From contig CM039126.1 in NCBI GenBank assembly GCA_022036555.1, positions 31,395,925 to 31,459,924 of the forward strand: a DNA stretch of 64,000 nucleotides. Reading direction: 5' to 3'. This DNA comes from Microstegium vimineum (lineage: Eukaryota > Streptophyta > Magnoliopsida > Poales > Poaceae). Shown here piece by piece: positions 50,396 through 61,538 of this stretch. The notes below the pieces were generated by a model that saw only the letters and a program-made list of their open reading frames with translations, did no database searches and was not told the DNA's origin. How positions within the stretch are numbered: the first letter of the stretch is position 1; every line of letters starts with the position of its first letter. The translations under genes and the position numbers were made by a program.

Positions 50396-51840
50396 AGCCA
50401 GCTACTCCTCCTCCTCCTCTGCCTGCACGACGTGGGCTTGGCCGCGTCGTGGTTGTCGACACTCCTTGGTCCAATGACCAAGCTTGCCGCAGTTGTAGCA
50501 AGGTTCGTCTCGTGGCGGCTTTTGCTTGCCAGTGGCGCCGCCCTGGGCGCATCCACGGTCGTCGCCCTCGGCACGTCCTCGAGCCCCTACCTAGGCGGCT
50601 TTGCGCGGCTTTCCGTTCTTGCCACGCTTACGACCGTCTGTCGTGGAAGAAGGCTCCCCCTTCTTCCTGTCACCTTGGTTGGCAGCCCACTGCTCCCGAG
50701 TGAGGAGGAGCTTCCCGCCAATGGTGATGGGTCCCGAGGAGCGTTGTGGCTCATCGTTGTCAACGACCTTGAGGCGACCCAACGCCTCCTCGATCGTCAT
50801 CGTAGAGAGGTCCAACAGAGACTCGATCGAGCGAGCCATCTGCTTGTAACTTCTCGGGGACGCAGCGGAAGAGCTTCTCCACAGCTCTCTCTTCACCGTA
50901 GGTGTTGTCGCCGAACTGCACCATCTTCTGCAACAGAGTGTTGAGACGGAGAGCAAAGTCATCGACGTCCTCACCTGGCTTGAAGGACAGGTTCTCCCAC
51001 TCCTTGCGTAGTGCCTGCAAGGTAGACTTGCGGGCACGGTCGCTGCTGATGCGTGCTGCAGCGATGGCATCCCAAGCCTCCTTGGCAGTCCGCTTGTTGG
51101 TAAGCGAGAACTGCATCTCAGGCGGGACTGCAGCGATGAGAGCATCCAGTGCCCGTCGATCTTGGTCGTAGTCGACGTTGCCGTACCATACTGCATCCCA
51201 CATGTGCCGCACCTGGAGCCTTACCCTCATCACCGTAGCCCACTCGACGTAGTTGGTCTTGGTGAGGGTAGGCCACCCGCCGCCGGAGCCGAAGTCCCTG
51301 ACAACAGCCTGGTATTCGCGGTGACCACGATACCGATCTGGGGAGAGAGAGCCGCGTCGCCTGTGAAGGCCGCGCTCTCTGTCGACCTGTATGTCGTCGT
51401 CGTGCGCTCCTCCTCCAAGAGCGCCACCGCTGTGGTTGCCTTCTCCAGGAGCGCCACCGGCGCACCCGCGCCTGTCTGGACGGCCACCACGCTCATGGGC
51501 GTGTGCGGCTGCCCACTGCGCAGCTCACCCTCGCGCCGCCTCCCTCTCCAGCAGCTCGAGGTCCGCGTCGGCGCTGTCATCGGCAGCGATGGAGCTGCCG
51601 TTGCTGCTGCGCAGAGCCTCGACCTCTGCTGCTGCTGCACGCACTGCAGCAGCTGCTTCCGCCTCCGCTTTGGCTGCTGCCAGCTCTGCCGCTGCCAGCC
51701 TCGACGTTATTGCCACCGGAGCAGTAGTCTCCTTCGTCGCTCGCTCGCGTTCCTCTGCCGCAGCGAGCTCGGCCGCCTGCCGACGCTGCGTGCTCGAGGT
51801 GATCGAGCGCTGAGACTGTCATGCATACATGGCACACCAA
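50391..51840 (-). pseudogene. gag of the deleted Copia element
   Basis: The N-terminal part (about 51840-51525) is Ala/Glu-rich and helical (ELAAAKAEAEAAAAVRAAAA) and ends at a stop near 51525. The gag core is open at 51233-50760: MRVRLQVRHMWDAVWYGN, AKEAWDAIAAARISSDRARK and GEDVDDFALRLNTLLQKM, a UBN2-type region. Further on, in another frame, are LLLTREQWAANQGDRKKGE and the zinc knuckle CYNCGKLGHWTKEC at about 50460-50500. Frameshifts lie near 50850 and 50570, and a stop near 50400 separates gag from the fused ORF. Confidence 0.82.
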
Positions 51841-51993
51841 CGAGGGACTGCTGCGTGGAGAGAGAATAGCTTGTGACAAGTTGCTACTTGTCTGAGCAGA
51901 GGGGGAAGCGTGAACAGAGGCAGCTGCTGCAAGGTTGGGAGTGAGGCTGGAGAATGAGTTGAGCAGGAGATGCTCAGGCTATAGGAAATTACG

Positions 51994-52005
51994 GCTCTGA
52001 TACCA
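51994..52005 (-). promoter_or_regulatory. primer-binding site of the deleted Copia element
   Basis: The minus strand reads TGGTATCAGAGC, complementary to initiator tRNA-Met, two bases from the 5' LTR. Confidence 0.93.
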
Positions 52006-52007
52006 CT

Positions 52008-52345
52008 TGTTAGCCGCTGAACTCGAACTCTAGGAATTAGTAGGAGTTGAACTCTCATGGAGAGGATGGCAATTGGGAGTTGGGACAAATTTTCGTTTAT
52101 TTTTTCTCACACCACACTGTCATACCAATCTGAGGGCTGGGGATACAAATATATAGGGCTGCTAACCAGCCAAGCACAAACTAGATGTTGTCCTAGATGT
52201 TAGTCAAGATGATGTCCTACAGATGCTGTCCTAAAGATGCTAACAACCCAGTCAAGGGTGATGTCTTTGATGCTGTCCTTGAGAGGCAGCTGCTGAACAG
52301 CACCATGTGTTGCAGCCTCCCTCCACACACCAGACTTATCCATCA
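52008..52345 (-). repeat. 5' LTR of the deleted Copia element (338 bp)
   Basis: Matches 48613-48983 with a few substitutions and one repeat unit fewer. ATACAAATATATAGGGC near 52143 may be the core promoter (minus strand CTATATATTTG). Confidence 0.9.
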
Positions 52346-53751
52346 CAGATATGACTACTTTCCCTCACACGTAGCACAAACAATCTCGCTATTGATTTGC
52401 AAGGACCGGAGGTTACCTTGGTGCTGGATGGATTGCCACTGGGCGCTAGCCTGGCTAGGTGCGCTAAGCGACGGTGCGGGCAACGAAAACGATGAGCTCG
52501 CGGGCAGTCCTGCGCTTGAGGTAGCCGAAGTGGCTAAAGTTGGTCGTGTTCGCGAGCACCACCGCCTCCATGTCTGATTCTCCGCCGGACGAGGAGCTCC
52601 CGACTTTAGAGGTCAACGACGGCGACACAAAGTAGCGGCTTTGCCTTGACCGCTGTGGAGGCGGCGAGGAGGAGCTAGAGGCGTGGCTGGCGCGGCGAGT
52701 GTGGATCTGGCCGCGGGAGCAGTTCGTTTCTGGGGTCGGCGTCAGCAGCCTTGGTGTCGGCGAGGCGAGGCCTCGGCGGGTCGACGCAGGACAACGACGA
52801 AGGACATTGCTTCCGCACGGGCGCGATGTTTCCTTGACCCGCGGCTTTGCCTTGACCTCTGTGGAGGGGGCGAGGAGGAGCTGAAGGCGCGGCGAGGCGA
52901 GGGCTCGGCGGATCAACGCAGGACAACGATGAAGGGAGTTGGCTTCCGTGCGAGCGCTGCTTTCGTCGCCTTGGTCTACCAGCAGCTCGCGCGCTGACCA
53001 GGATTGCGAGGGCGAGGGCGAGGGCGGCGGCGCGCGAGGATGAGGACGGCTGCTTTTAGGGCAAGAGCGAGTGCGCATGAATACCGGGATTTGGGCGCGT
53101 GCGAAAGGCAATCTTGGGCTTTGTTCCCCTCCGCGTGGCCCGGCATCAAGGGAAGCCTGGAGCGTCCGCGGTAACATGTAGCAGGTGGGTTTCGTTCTGC
53201 CGGTGGACGATTATGTTGTAAATTTTTTAGTTGTAGAGATATCAACTACTAACATTAGAGTTCATTTATAATTTTATCAAAATATATCCATCTGAGATCT
53301 TGTTTTAAAGAATTTATTGAAACAAATTTAATGACGCAAACGAAATTTATTTTGTTTTTTTTTTGAGTTATAACATTTATAAGTGAGTTGAAATAGTATT
53401 GCACGTAAAGCGAGAACATGGGGCCCGAGAGGCATGCACGCAGCCCTGTATGCCGTCCCTCCGCGACCGCGCCAGCGATAGCGCCTGACCGCACGTCCGC
53501 TTGCGTCCAGTAGACGGATACCGCACCGCTGCAGCAGTTTTTTTCGGTACAAATGTAATGCATGATTCTTTACCACACACCACTGTGGTCAGTCTTAGGC
53601 AACACTATTCTCAGGAGAGTCAGGCCACACCTAATATTTAGGCAAATTTTATATTTAATTTTATCATTCCATAAATGTCCGTATATTACAGTGCATAACA
53701 CCACATCGAGTCGGAGATGTTTATTTTTGGCACTTACATTATTGTCTCTAA
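52346..53751. other. intergenic GC-rich stretch with an imperfect duplication
   Basis: A minus-strand 237-codon frame (53177-52464) is Arg/Ser/Pro-rich and matches nothing I know. It spans a duplicated block starting GGCTTTGCCTTGACC at 52637 and again at 52843; the second copy lacks about 60 bases. The C-terminal part (ESDMEAVVLANTTNFSHFGY) looks less repetitive. It may be a first exon of an unknown gene or chance. The rest shows no feature. Confidence 0.35.
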
Positions 53752-53990
53752 AATACTCCCTCGCTCATCAAAAGAATGCAATTCTATAGCAGTACCATAG
53801 TTCTGTATATCAAATTTTACCAATTATAAATAAAAACTACAAAAATTTATAATATCAAATAACCATCATTATATTAATTATGAAATATATTTTCATAATA
53901 AATTAATTTAGAGCCATAAATTTGAATATTATTTATTTGAAATCTGGTCAAACATTAACCAATTATCTGGCAGTATGGGGGATATACCTT
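53752..53990. mobile_element. truncated Stowaway-type MITE
   Basis: The left end TACTCCCTCGCTCATCAAAAG starts within one base of a TA at 53754, followed by AATGCAATTCTA and an AT-rich interior, as in common grass Stowaways. The right inverted repeat is not found, so the element is truncated. Confidence 0.55.
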
Positions 53991-54015
53991 CAGATACCAC
54001 AAATTGAGACTTGGA

Positions 54016-55090
54016 TGAAAGGTTCTAAATGACTAGAGGAGGGTGAATAGACTATAAAAACCCTACAACAACATTAATACAATGTGGTTAGTAAACTAAA
54101 TAGCGATAAAACAATTTTGCACTGGCTCTAACAAGATGTTGCAAGCCGCCTATCCACAAGTCTAGTTGATTATAATTTCTATGTCACACAAGGGCCATAT
54201 TGCTACTACTACTACTACTACAGTAGTTAGCCAATCAAGAGATGAAACCAACTCTAATTACACCTAGCAAAAGAAACTAATCTACACAAGTATTTAAAAA
54301 TGTAATTGCAAAGTATGTAGAGTATGATACCGAGCCGAGCAAGTGATCAATCAATGAATACCAATAAGAAATCCTTATGAGACAATTGACACATGATTTT
54401 TTTTCCGAGGTTCACTTGTTTGCCGGCAAGCTAGTCCCCGTTGTGATGATCACTTAACTTGGAGCTTCACGAGCTAATAGACATACACAAGCCTAACCTA
54501 CAAAGGGTGCCGAACAACCAACATAAGGAGAGAATACTCAATGTCACAAGTAATGTACTAGTCACCTTTCACGAACTCCCACGAGAAATAGGTGCAAGAA
54601 CCCTTCACAATCATTAATGAGTGTGAACAAGAACAATCATCAATCTTATCAACACTCCTCCGCTGCACCAAGCCATCTATGTGGCGGCAACCACTAGGAA
54701 TAACAAGAAAATCGCAACGATGATGAACACCAAGTGCCAATAGATATAAACTCACAAGTAAATACACTTGATCACTCAATCTCACTTTGATTAGCACTAT
54801 CAGGCAAGGAGATGACAGGGAGAGGTTTGCTATAGCTCACAAGGATGTATCAATGATCAAAATATGCAAGAGAGGGAGCTAGAGCTGGCCAACATCTATC
54901 TAAGGACCCCTAAGGGGTAACTAGCCGTTACCTCTCGGGATGTCCGGACTCCTTGTCGAGGGCGTCCGAACCAATCACCGTGGGTCCGAACCCCACTATA
55001 AGTAACCACTTGCTGACACGTGTCCCGCAATTTGAACTCGGCCGTTGGTGCGCTCACTGTGTATGTTCGGACTCCTCGTCTGTACCATAG
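54016..55090 (-). repeat. Sirevirus-type LTR fragment (solo or truncated)
   Basis: TGAAAGGTTCTAAATGACTAG with GAGGAGGGTGAATAGACTA after it parallels the end of the LTR at 21985 (TGAAAGGATCAAGATGCCC, AGAGGGGGGTGAATTGGGC). Inside lie CCGAGGTTCACTTG.TTGCCGGCAAGCTAGTCCCC and, at 54935-55080, several TCCGGAC/GTCCGAAC words like the palindromic motifs of maize Opie/Ji LTRs. The far end is unclear, so the right boundary is approximate. A short ACT microsatellite is at about 54203-54221. Confidence 0.6.
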
Positions 55091-55549
55091 TAGTTAGTCA
55101 ATTGTCGACAGCCTTGCCAACCAAGTTAATCTGTTAAGGTCATGTAAAGAAGTATGTACAATGTACATGGAGTATTCATAGACTCGGATGACCATGTATA
55201 CTTAATTATGTGTATTAATAATTTTAAAGTTTCAATTATGTGATCCATTTTCTTTAGAGTGCCCCTTATGTTATTATGACTATTATATATCCTCTATACA
55301 TAGGATGGGCCTATAAAGTGTAAAGGTGCATACAATACTTGAGCTGAAGTCTTATATATAGGAGACTCATCAATACTTAAAACAAGCACAAAAAGGGAAA
55401 CACAACCAAGTGTGCTTAGCAAAGTGTAACCTGCGAGTAACATGTTGTTGGAATACAACATAACATGTTAGAAGCCATCAATAAAATGAACTTGGAATGT
55501 GAGTGGAATATGATTCATTTATTCATTATACATGTATGTAATGATATAA
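55091..55549. other. intergenic, nothing recognised
   Basis: AT-rich DNA without open frames or repeat ends. Confidence 0.45.
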
Positions 55550-55830
55550 ATTACATATTGTTCGATGTTCCATGGGTTGGTAATGATGTGGTCGTTTGAT
55601 AAACCCTCGGGTGTAATACCTCAGCGATTATGTATGGGCCTTTCCCACGATGCTGAAGGCTTATGTTCTCTTTGTTAAATGGGAATTTGCATAAAGTCAC
55701 CAATGTTGAAAGCACAACCATGTACCTTTCAATTCGGTTAGAGTCATAACCCCTATTGGTACTTAGCTGATCAAAGTCGAGTACCTATTTGGCTTCCTTT
55801 AACTTATCCTCGTTGTAGGCCTTGATTATC
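55550..55830 (-). pseudogene. remnant of gypsy pol C-terminus
   Basis: The minus strand translates, with one stop and frame wobble, to VLDFDQLSTNRGYDSNRIER, then LCKFPFNKENISLQHRGKGP and YIIAEVLHPRVYQ. The GPYIIAEVLHP.VYQ string resembles the GPF-type end of gypsy integrases. It is an isolated scrap with no LTR recognised nearby. Confidence 0.4.
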
Positions 55831-56899
55831 AAAGAACTGTAGTTTAGGTTAGTCAGGGAACCGCTTCAGCCCTGTACACTGTTGGTAGTCCTTAACTTCA
55901 CTAATTAGACCGCCAAAATAATATAAAATGATAACTTACATAAGCAACACCATAATCATCCAAACTTAATTTAATGAATTTATCATGTTTTGGTGTTTAT
56001 TTGAACAATGCATTACAGAAAGATGAGTCAAATTGGCCCAATGGGGGTTCAACGACCTACCATTGACCCAAACATGTTCCACTTTAAATTGAAGTTAACG
56101 AGCACACAATGGTCCAACATATCCACAAGAGTGCATCCAAGGCATTTATGTTGAATTTGAATGAGCTAAGTAGGCTACAGATTTGATGGTATCCTAACTA
56201 ATACGTTCTAATTTGAATGCCCCCCTAAGTAGCCTACCCAACTAAGATAAAAGTTGGTAGCCTATTTAGGTAATTAAATATTTGAATGTCATTCTATCTT
56301 GCAACTGAGAAATCGGTACCCTGATCTAGCCATTGTCTTTTTGGAGGTGACAACAGATTGGTATGTGGTGATAATTCAATAGAGTTAGGTCACTTCGAAC
56401 TCATACTTTGGAGGCAACCTAACTCAGGTATGTAAGGTTGGTATGGTATATGTTAGCAAATGAAATGTAAACACCTTACTCTTCGTATCTATCAAGTTGT
56501 TTTTTTTACCAAAGTTGAGTAGTACTTCTACTTTATGTAGTGATTTATAAAAAGTCCAAATACTTACTAACTACAGAGATCAACCTCATCGTAGCAATAA
56601 CTAAAGCATGCCTTACTTTGAAATTTATTTAGAACTATTTAGGACTTGGCATTGTGCATGTTGCTAAAATGAAATGTTTAAACTATAGAATACTCTAAAC
56701 TATAGATGTAACATAGACATCAAATTTCATCGAATGTGGAGTTCAAATATTAATTTATTTAAGCATGACAAAATGCATATGGGAAGTGTTTCCTGTCACA
56801 ACAAAAGGATGCTACGATCAGGCAATTTTTTGTTTAATTCAAAATTAAACAACTTCAATTCTACAATAGTTATAGTCAATTCAGAACATCTGTTTGATA
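55831..56899. other. intergenic, nothing recognised
   Basis: AT-rich. A short inverted motif (AAGTAGCCTACC near 56225 and GGTAGCCTATTT near 56260) is too short to call. No gene is supported. Confidence 0.45.
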
Positions 56900-57210
56900 T
56901 ACTCCCTCTGTCCCAGACAATAAGTCATTCTAAATGTTTTTAATAGTCAAAACATCTCAAGTTTGACCAAATATATATAATAAAATAATAACATATGTAA
57001 TACAAAATAAGTATCATTAGATTCTGTATTAAGTATATTTTCATACTATATCTATTTAATGACATAAATATTTATAATCGACTCTATAAACTTAATTAGA
57101 CTTAAGATGCTTTGTCTTTAAAAAAATATTAAAATGACTTATACTCCTTTCATCCTAAATTATAAGACATTCAAAAAATCTTGTAGAGTTAACGTATCTT
57201 AAATTTGACC
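56900..57210. mobile_element. Stowaway-type MITE with a second Stowaway end abutting it
   Basis: The left end TACTCCCTCTGTCCCAGAC with AATAAGTCATT faces the right sequence AAAATGACTTATA near 57131-57141, its partial inverted copy. There the repeat is cut by a second Stowaway-like end, TACTCCTTTCATCCTAAATT then ATAAGACATTC, which fades by about 57210. This looks like nested insertion at a TA followed by loss of the other end. Confidence 0.65.
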
Positions 57211-57973
57211 AAGGTGGTTTAACTAGCGGTTTCGGTACACAAGGTGCTCATTTTCATACTGAGAAGAGAAGACAACGACATGGAGTTAAAAAAATTACTG
57301 GGCAGAAACACGAAGGAATTTGAGGTCAGCCTGAGTGCCTGCTGATTGGCAGAAGCACCGCCTGAACCCGTGAAAATGCGTGTCGTGGCGTGGTTGCACC
57401 CCTGCTCTCCCCGCAGAAAAAAATATACGAGCACCAGTGCTGGGTAGGCCATCGTTGCGTAAATTTCTTGCCAACCCGTGCGCACGCAACGCCCCTGCTT
57501 CGCCTCGTCGTCGCCGAGCGCCGCAGCCCGCAGAGCAGCGGCGGCAGCAGGAAAAGCTGCATGTCCGTGTCAGAGAGGCCAAGATGGCGATGGCCCCGTG
57601 ACGAGCCAAATTAAATTCGCACCCACCTGACCTGCCTCCCTCGCTCTGTGTCTCTGGCTGCACTTTGCCCTCATCACCTCCACCACCTCCAGGCCCAGGC
57701 TTCAGCGGTTCAGCCTCTTCACCTACACACCTCCTCGCTGCGGTTGCTCCGTCCGGTGCCCAGGCCGCGGTTCTTCCGTTCTTGGCGCTCTTGGTTGGTC
57801 GGATCCTTGGCTACCGGGACGGCTGGTGTTCCTGTTTCGACCTTGAGCTTCTTGAGGGTTCTTGACTGTCAGCTGCCTGTTTGTGTCTTGGGTTGATGCG
57901 GCGGCGGCGGCGGTTCTTATGACTGGAGGGGCTAAGGAGGTGGAACTTTTCCTGTGAGGGGAGAACCGAGGGA
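57211..57973 (+). promoter_or_regulatory. promoter and 5' UTR region of the EDR4-like gene
   Basis: GC content and CpG rise sharply from about 57430 to 57970, as at many grass gene starts. A long C/T-rich stretch (57625-57720, CCTCCACCACCTCC) fits a 5' UTR. The AAATTAAATTCGC sequence at about 57607 is the only weak TATA-like candidate. Short frames here on both strands are not supported as genes. Confidence 0.45.
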
Positions 57974-60900
57974 ATGGAAGGCGAGGCGGTGGCGGCCGAA
58001 GCGGTGGCGCGGATACGGCTGGTGCGGTGCCCCAAGTGCGACAAGTTCTTACCCGAGCTGCCCGCCTACTCCATCTACGTCTGCGGCGGATGCGGCGCCA
58101 CTCTCCAAGGTGCGGTTCTACTCTTTCCTGTAAGCTGCCACATGATTTGGTTTAAATCCCTTTGTCTCCATTGCCCAGCAGTCCAGCATCCCAAATGGAT
58201 TTCATCTTTGAGTGACTGACGGTTGCAAGGGAGAGATTTAATTTTCGTAAACCTACCCAAAATTGGGGACACATTGCTATTATTTTTATGTCAGATTAGT
58301 TTGACTTCAGACCTCTGTTTTCATTTTTGTTCCCCTGTTTGTAATTAAAACAAAATCGTTTCAGGCCTATTTCATTCTCATTTCGGAATGCGTGGTATTT
58401 CATTTTTTAAAAAGAATATAAAACTTCTGAATTTTGAAAAAAAATCCGTACTTTTCTATCACACTAGGAAATGTTTACTTTTCATAGGAACCAATGTAAA
58501 ATTTCGTTTTTTGTGATAAATGCTTACTCTAGTTTTTAGAACAAATGTAAACTTCTCTTTTTTTAAGGAAAAGTTTACTTCATTTCTTATGAGCCAATGC
58601 AATCTCCTGGACCTTTCAGCAAATGTAGTCCACTTCAGGAGCACATCCAAATGTTTGCTTCATTCTTAATATGTTTCCAAATTATGTTCTGAAAATTTTT
58701 AGCCTCCTTTAAAGAGCATATTATCATCCTTTGGATTTGAAGTGGAATAACCATGTGTCTATGTTCTCGCACACAAAAACAGTAAAGCTCAAAATCTAGC
58801 CTGTGCCTCGGTGATAGGGACATGGCTGTGTCCTATTTGGCCATTAGTAGCTCGTCACTTCTTAAATATATTGCATTGGGATTAAAAAAACATCAGTTGG
58901 ATTTGACCTATACATTGTAAATTAGTTGATTCAGTTATTTGCATACCTAATATACCCCGCCATCGGTGATTAATTTAGGATTCTAGCTGCATTGCGATTT
59001 AGTCCCCACTGTACTTTTCAAGGTTGCTTTTGAGGTCAATGAAGAGCCAGAGTAGTGCCTTTGGCGCCAGTCTTGCAGAACTAGTCTTCTTTGGCTCATC
59101 ATTTTGAGCTCCTTGTTAAATATCACAATATGACTTGGTAGTCATTAGCCTTCCTTTTTTTAATGGCTAATTAAGCTGTCATAAAGTGGGGCAATAACAT
59201 CTTCCTGTGCTGAAAATTTTACAGCAAAGAAGAAGAATTCAGCCCAATCTTCACATGACGCTGAGAATGGAAATGTGAAATACCTTGAAGTACTGGAGCG
59301 TGTTCCAGAGGCATCGGCAAGAAAACATGGAGCTAGTACTACTGATAGGTCAGGAACCAGTAAAATGACAGATGTACATAGCAAACCAGTTTATGGCCAT
59401 CATGATAGCATTCAGACAGGGCCAAGTCCATCAAATCTTAGAGATGATAGTAAGGAGGCGAAGTACCGACACATTCGTTATTGGGAGAATGGTGAATTAG
59501 GGCAATCATTGAGACTAAGAGACATGTCCCCAAAGTCTCCAGCCAATGCTTATCAGGGTGAGTGTCATTCGAAGCAGAGATACAACTATTCTACTAAGGA
59601 ATGCCCTGGTGAAAGAAACTTGGATGGTCCAAGCAGAGTCAGGGGACTTGAGAAAGACCGCGCTGAGATCTTGAGGATGCTTGATGAGTTGAGAGACCAG
59701 GTACAGCAATCTTGTGATGTGACTAATGGGCCAAGTGGAAGTGCCCCAACTATGACAGGAGCAGATTCCCACATTTCATATGGTACTTCTGACCAGTTGA
59801 GTCAATTGAGGCATGTCGTACCACAATTGCATCGGAATGGTTCACATCACACCCCATCCTTCAATGTACGAAGTCCCAGCGTTCCTCGTGTTTATGCTCC
59901 GCTGCCTGGACAACAAGATCGTGTCAGATATGCAGAGCCCATTTCACATGCTAGAGGCTCTAGCTATCCTGCTAGCCTCTATCCATGGAGAAATTTTGAT
60001 AATTATTTCTTTGGACAGCATGATCCTGATTCTCTTCTCTCTTGCCACCATGGTGGCTTCTATCACCAAGCTGCCTGTTCTTGCTTGCATTGTTGCCACC
60101 ATGAATTCTTGCCTATACAGGGAAATCACGTGGGCTTCAATGATCAAAGGGCACCTAATGTTCTGAACAGTTATGGGGCTTATCCTGTGGACAGTCCGTT
60201 ACTTGGTCAGCAAAGATACAGTGGAAGAGGCACCAATACTACCTTGCAGCAGAATCCCATGAGGGTCAACGTTACCAAGAAGCCTGCACAGACTTGTGAG
60301 CCGGTCGCAGGTGCTGCCCCTTTCACCATATGCTGCAATTGCTATGAAGTTCTGCAGATACCAAGGAAGCAGTCGTTGTCAGGAAATGAGTACAAATTGC
60401 TTTGTGGATCATGCTCACATGCAATTCTAGTCAAGCTTGATGGAAACAGGCTCAATGTATCCGAAATTGCACTAAGTACACATTTATCTAATGGACAGGA
60501 AAATGACATGGGAACTGATGGGTGCACTCCAGACAATAGGTCCATTACAGCCTATCGTTTTTCTGTTGGAAGTCCTGCATCTCAAGAAAAAGATCTGCAC
60601 TCAAATTTGAGTGAGTCAGAGAACAACCATACCCCTCTAGCAACTGACTCAGAGGGCACTTCCCAGTCCAGGTATCTTCCTCCTGAAGACAGTGCAGTTT
60701 CCCATTTACCAAACTTACCACATCGCAGTCATTCTGGATCATCTCCATCTGAACATTCTGGAGTGGGAAGTAGAAGTATGCATTCTGAACCTGAAAAAGT
60801 TATACTATTAACTAAAAGTTCCAAGCAGAACTCAGTTAAAGGTATATGTGTATCAAGCACGATGCAATCTCCAAACAATGAGTTTGATGTTCCTGAATAC

Positions 60901-61280
60901 ACAGATGATACATTAAATGCGCAACAAGATACTATCCACCCTAGAGCAACAAAGGCCAGCGATTCTTTTCTCACTAATCTGATAAAAAGGAGCTTCAAAA
61001 TTAATAATGGAATGCTCAATGGAAGAGCAAGGGTTTATGTAAATGGCTTTCCTATCTCTGATCGTGTGGTCAGGAAGGCTGAGAAGCTAGCTGGATCAAT
61101 CTGCCCTGGCAATTATTGGTAATTCTTTTGAGTTATAACTTTTACATTTAACATGCTATTTGCTAACTGAAAAAGGGATAGTTCTGACACAAATGTTTTC
61201 TTGATTTTATTTAACATAGGTATGACTACCATGCTGGCTTCTGGGGTGTTATGGGACGTTCCTGCCTTGGCATGATACCA
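57974..61280 (+). CDS. EDR4-like: EDR4-like protein (zinc-ribbon, DUF3133 family), exons 1-3, 3' end beyond window
   Basis: Exons are 57974-58109, 59225-61118 and 61220-61280, with GT-AG introns and matching phases (LQ|AKKKNS; NYW|YDYHAGFW). Exon 1 gives IRLVRCPKCDKFLPELPAYS then YVCGGCGATLQ, the N-terminal zinc ribbon of the EDR4 family. Exon 2 has a long Ser-rich disordered region, a helical patch (DRAEILRMLDELRDQVQQ) and the DUF3133 zinc ribbon FTICCNCYEVLQIPRKQ..LLCGSCSHAI. It closes with VYVNGFPISDRVVRKAEKLA. Exon 3 gives AGFWGVMGRSCLGMIP, the conserved C-terminal domain, which needs at least one more exon. In Arabidopsis EDR4 (At5g05190) acts with EDR1 at membranes and restrains salicylate-linked powdery mildew resistance; sharing that role is inference. 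The start is the first ATG of the conserved frame. Confidence 0.88.
58110..59224 (+). other. intron 1 of the EDR4-like gene
   Basis: Starts GGTGCGG (donor GT at 58110-58111) and ends TTTTACAG at 59224. AT-rich, with repeated AAATGTTTACTT-like words at 58470-58600. No coding frame or complete transposon is seen. Confidence 0.8.
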
Positions 61281-61350
61281 GTAAGACCTGCTGGCATGTA
61301 TTTTTTTATCGCTTTAACCTGTACTGTGGTAATTGTAAAATAACAGGATA

Positions 61351-61538
61351 TGGGGCAATTGGCCACACCTCAATGGGAGGGGGCGCCTTCTATTATATAG
61401 GGCCGGTTGGCCTTGCTTTACAAGGCAAGGGTAAATCCCTTGATTACATCTGCTAATATATAGCAACTAATGATTTACATCTGCTAATATATAGCAACTA
61501 ATCCATGATTTACATGCGGCATATTCTATTGCCTAACA
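61351..61538 (-). repeat. 3' LTR of Copia element A (about 188 bp)
   Basis: The minus strand starts TGTTAGGCAATAGAATATG at 61538, after a purine tract (GCGGGCGGG), and probably ends GGCCAATTGCCCCA at 61351. It contains a 31-bp tandem duplication (61442-61502) with CATCTGCTAATATATAGC. The inner border is firm; the outer border is inferred from a TG..CA fit. Confidence 0.65.

Larger units (their letters stand above)
48613..52345 (-). mobile_element. internally deleted Ty1/Copia element, 3.7 kb
   Basis: LTRs at 48613-48983 and 52008-52345 share TGTTAG.CGCTGAACTCGAA at one end and ACTTATCCATCA at the other. Flanking 5-mers are CAGAC (48608-48612) and CAGAT (52346-52350), a near-perfect target duplication. 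The primer-binding site is at 51994-52005. Coding content on the minus strand is gag, then one fused protease-RNase H frame; most of integrase and RT are missing. It is a non-autonomous derivative that would need proteins from a full-length relative. Confidence 0.9.

Noticed and set aside
57219..57663. Minus-strand frames upstream of the EDR4-like gene
   Set aside because: They lie in the GC-rich promoter and 5' UTR; no homology and no conserved codon pattern.
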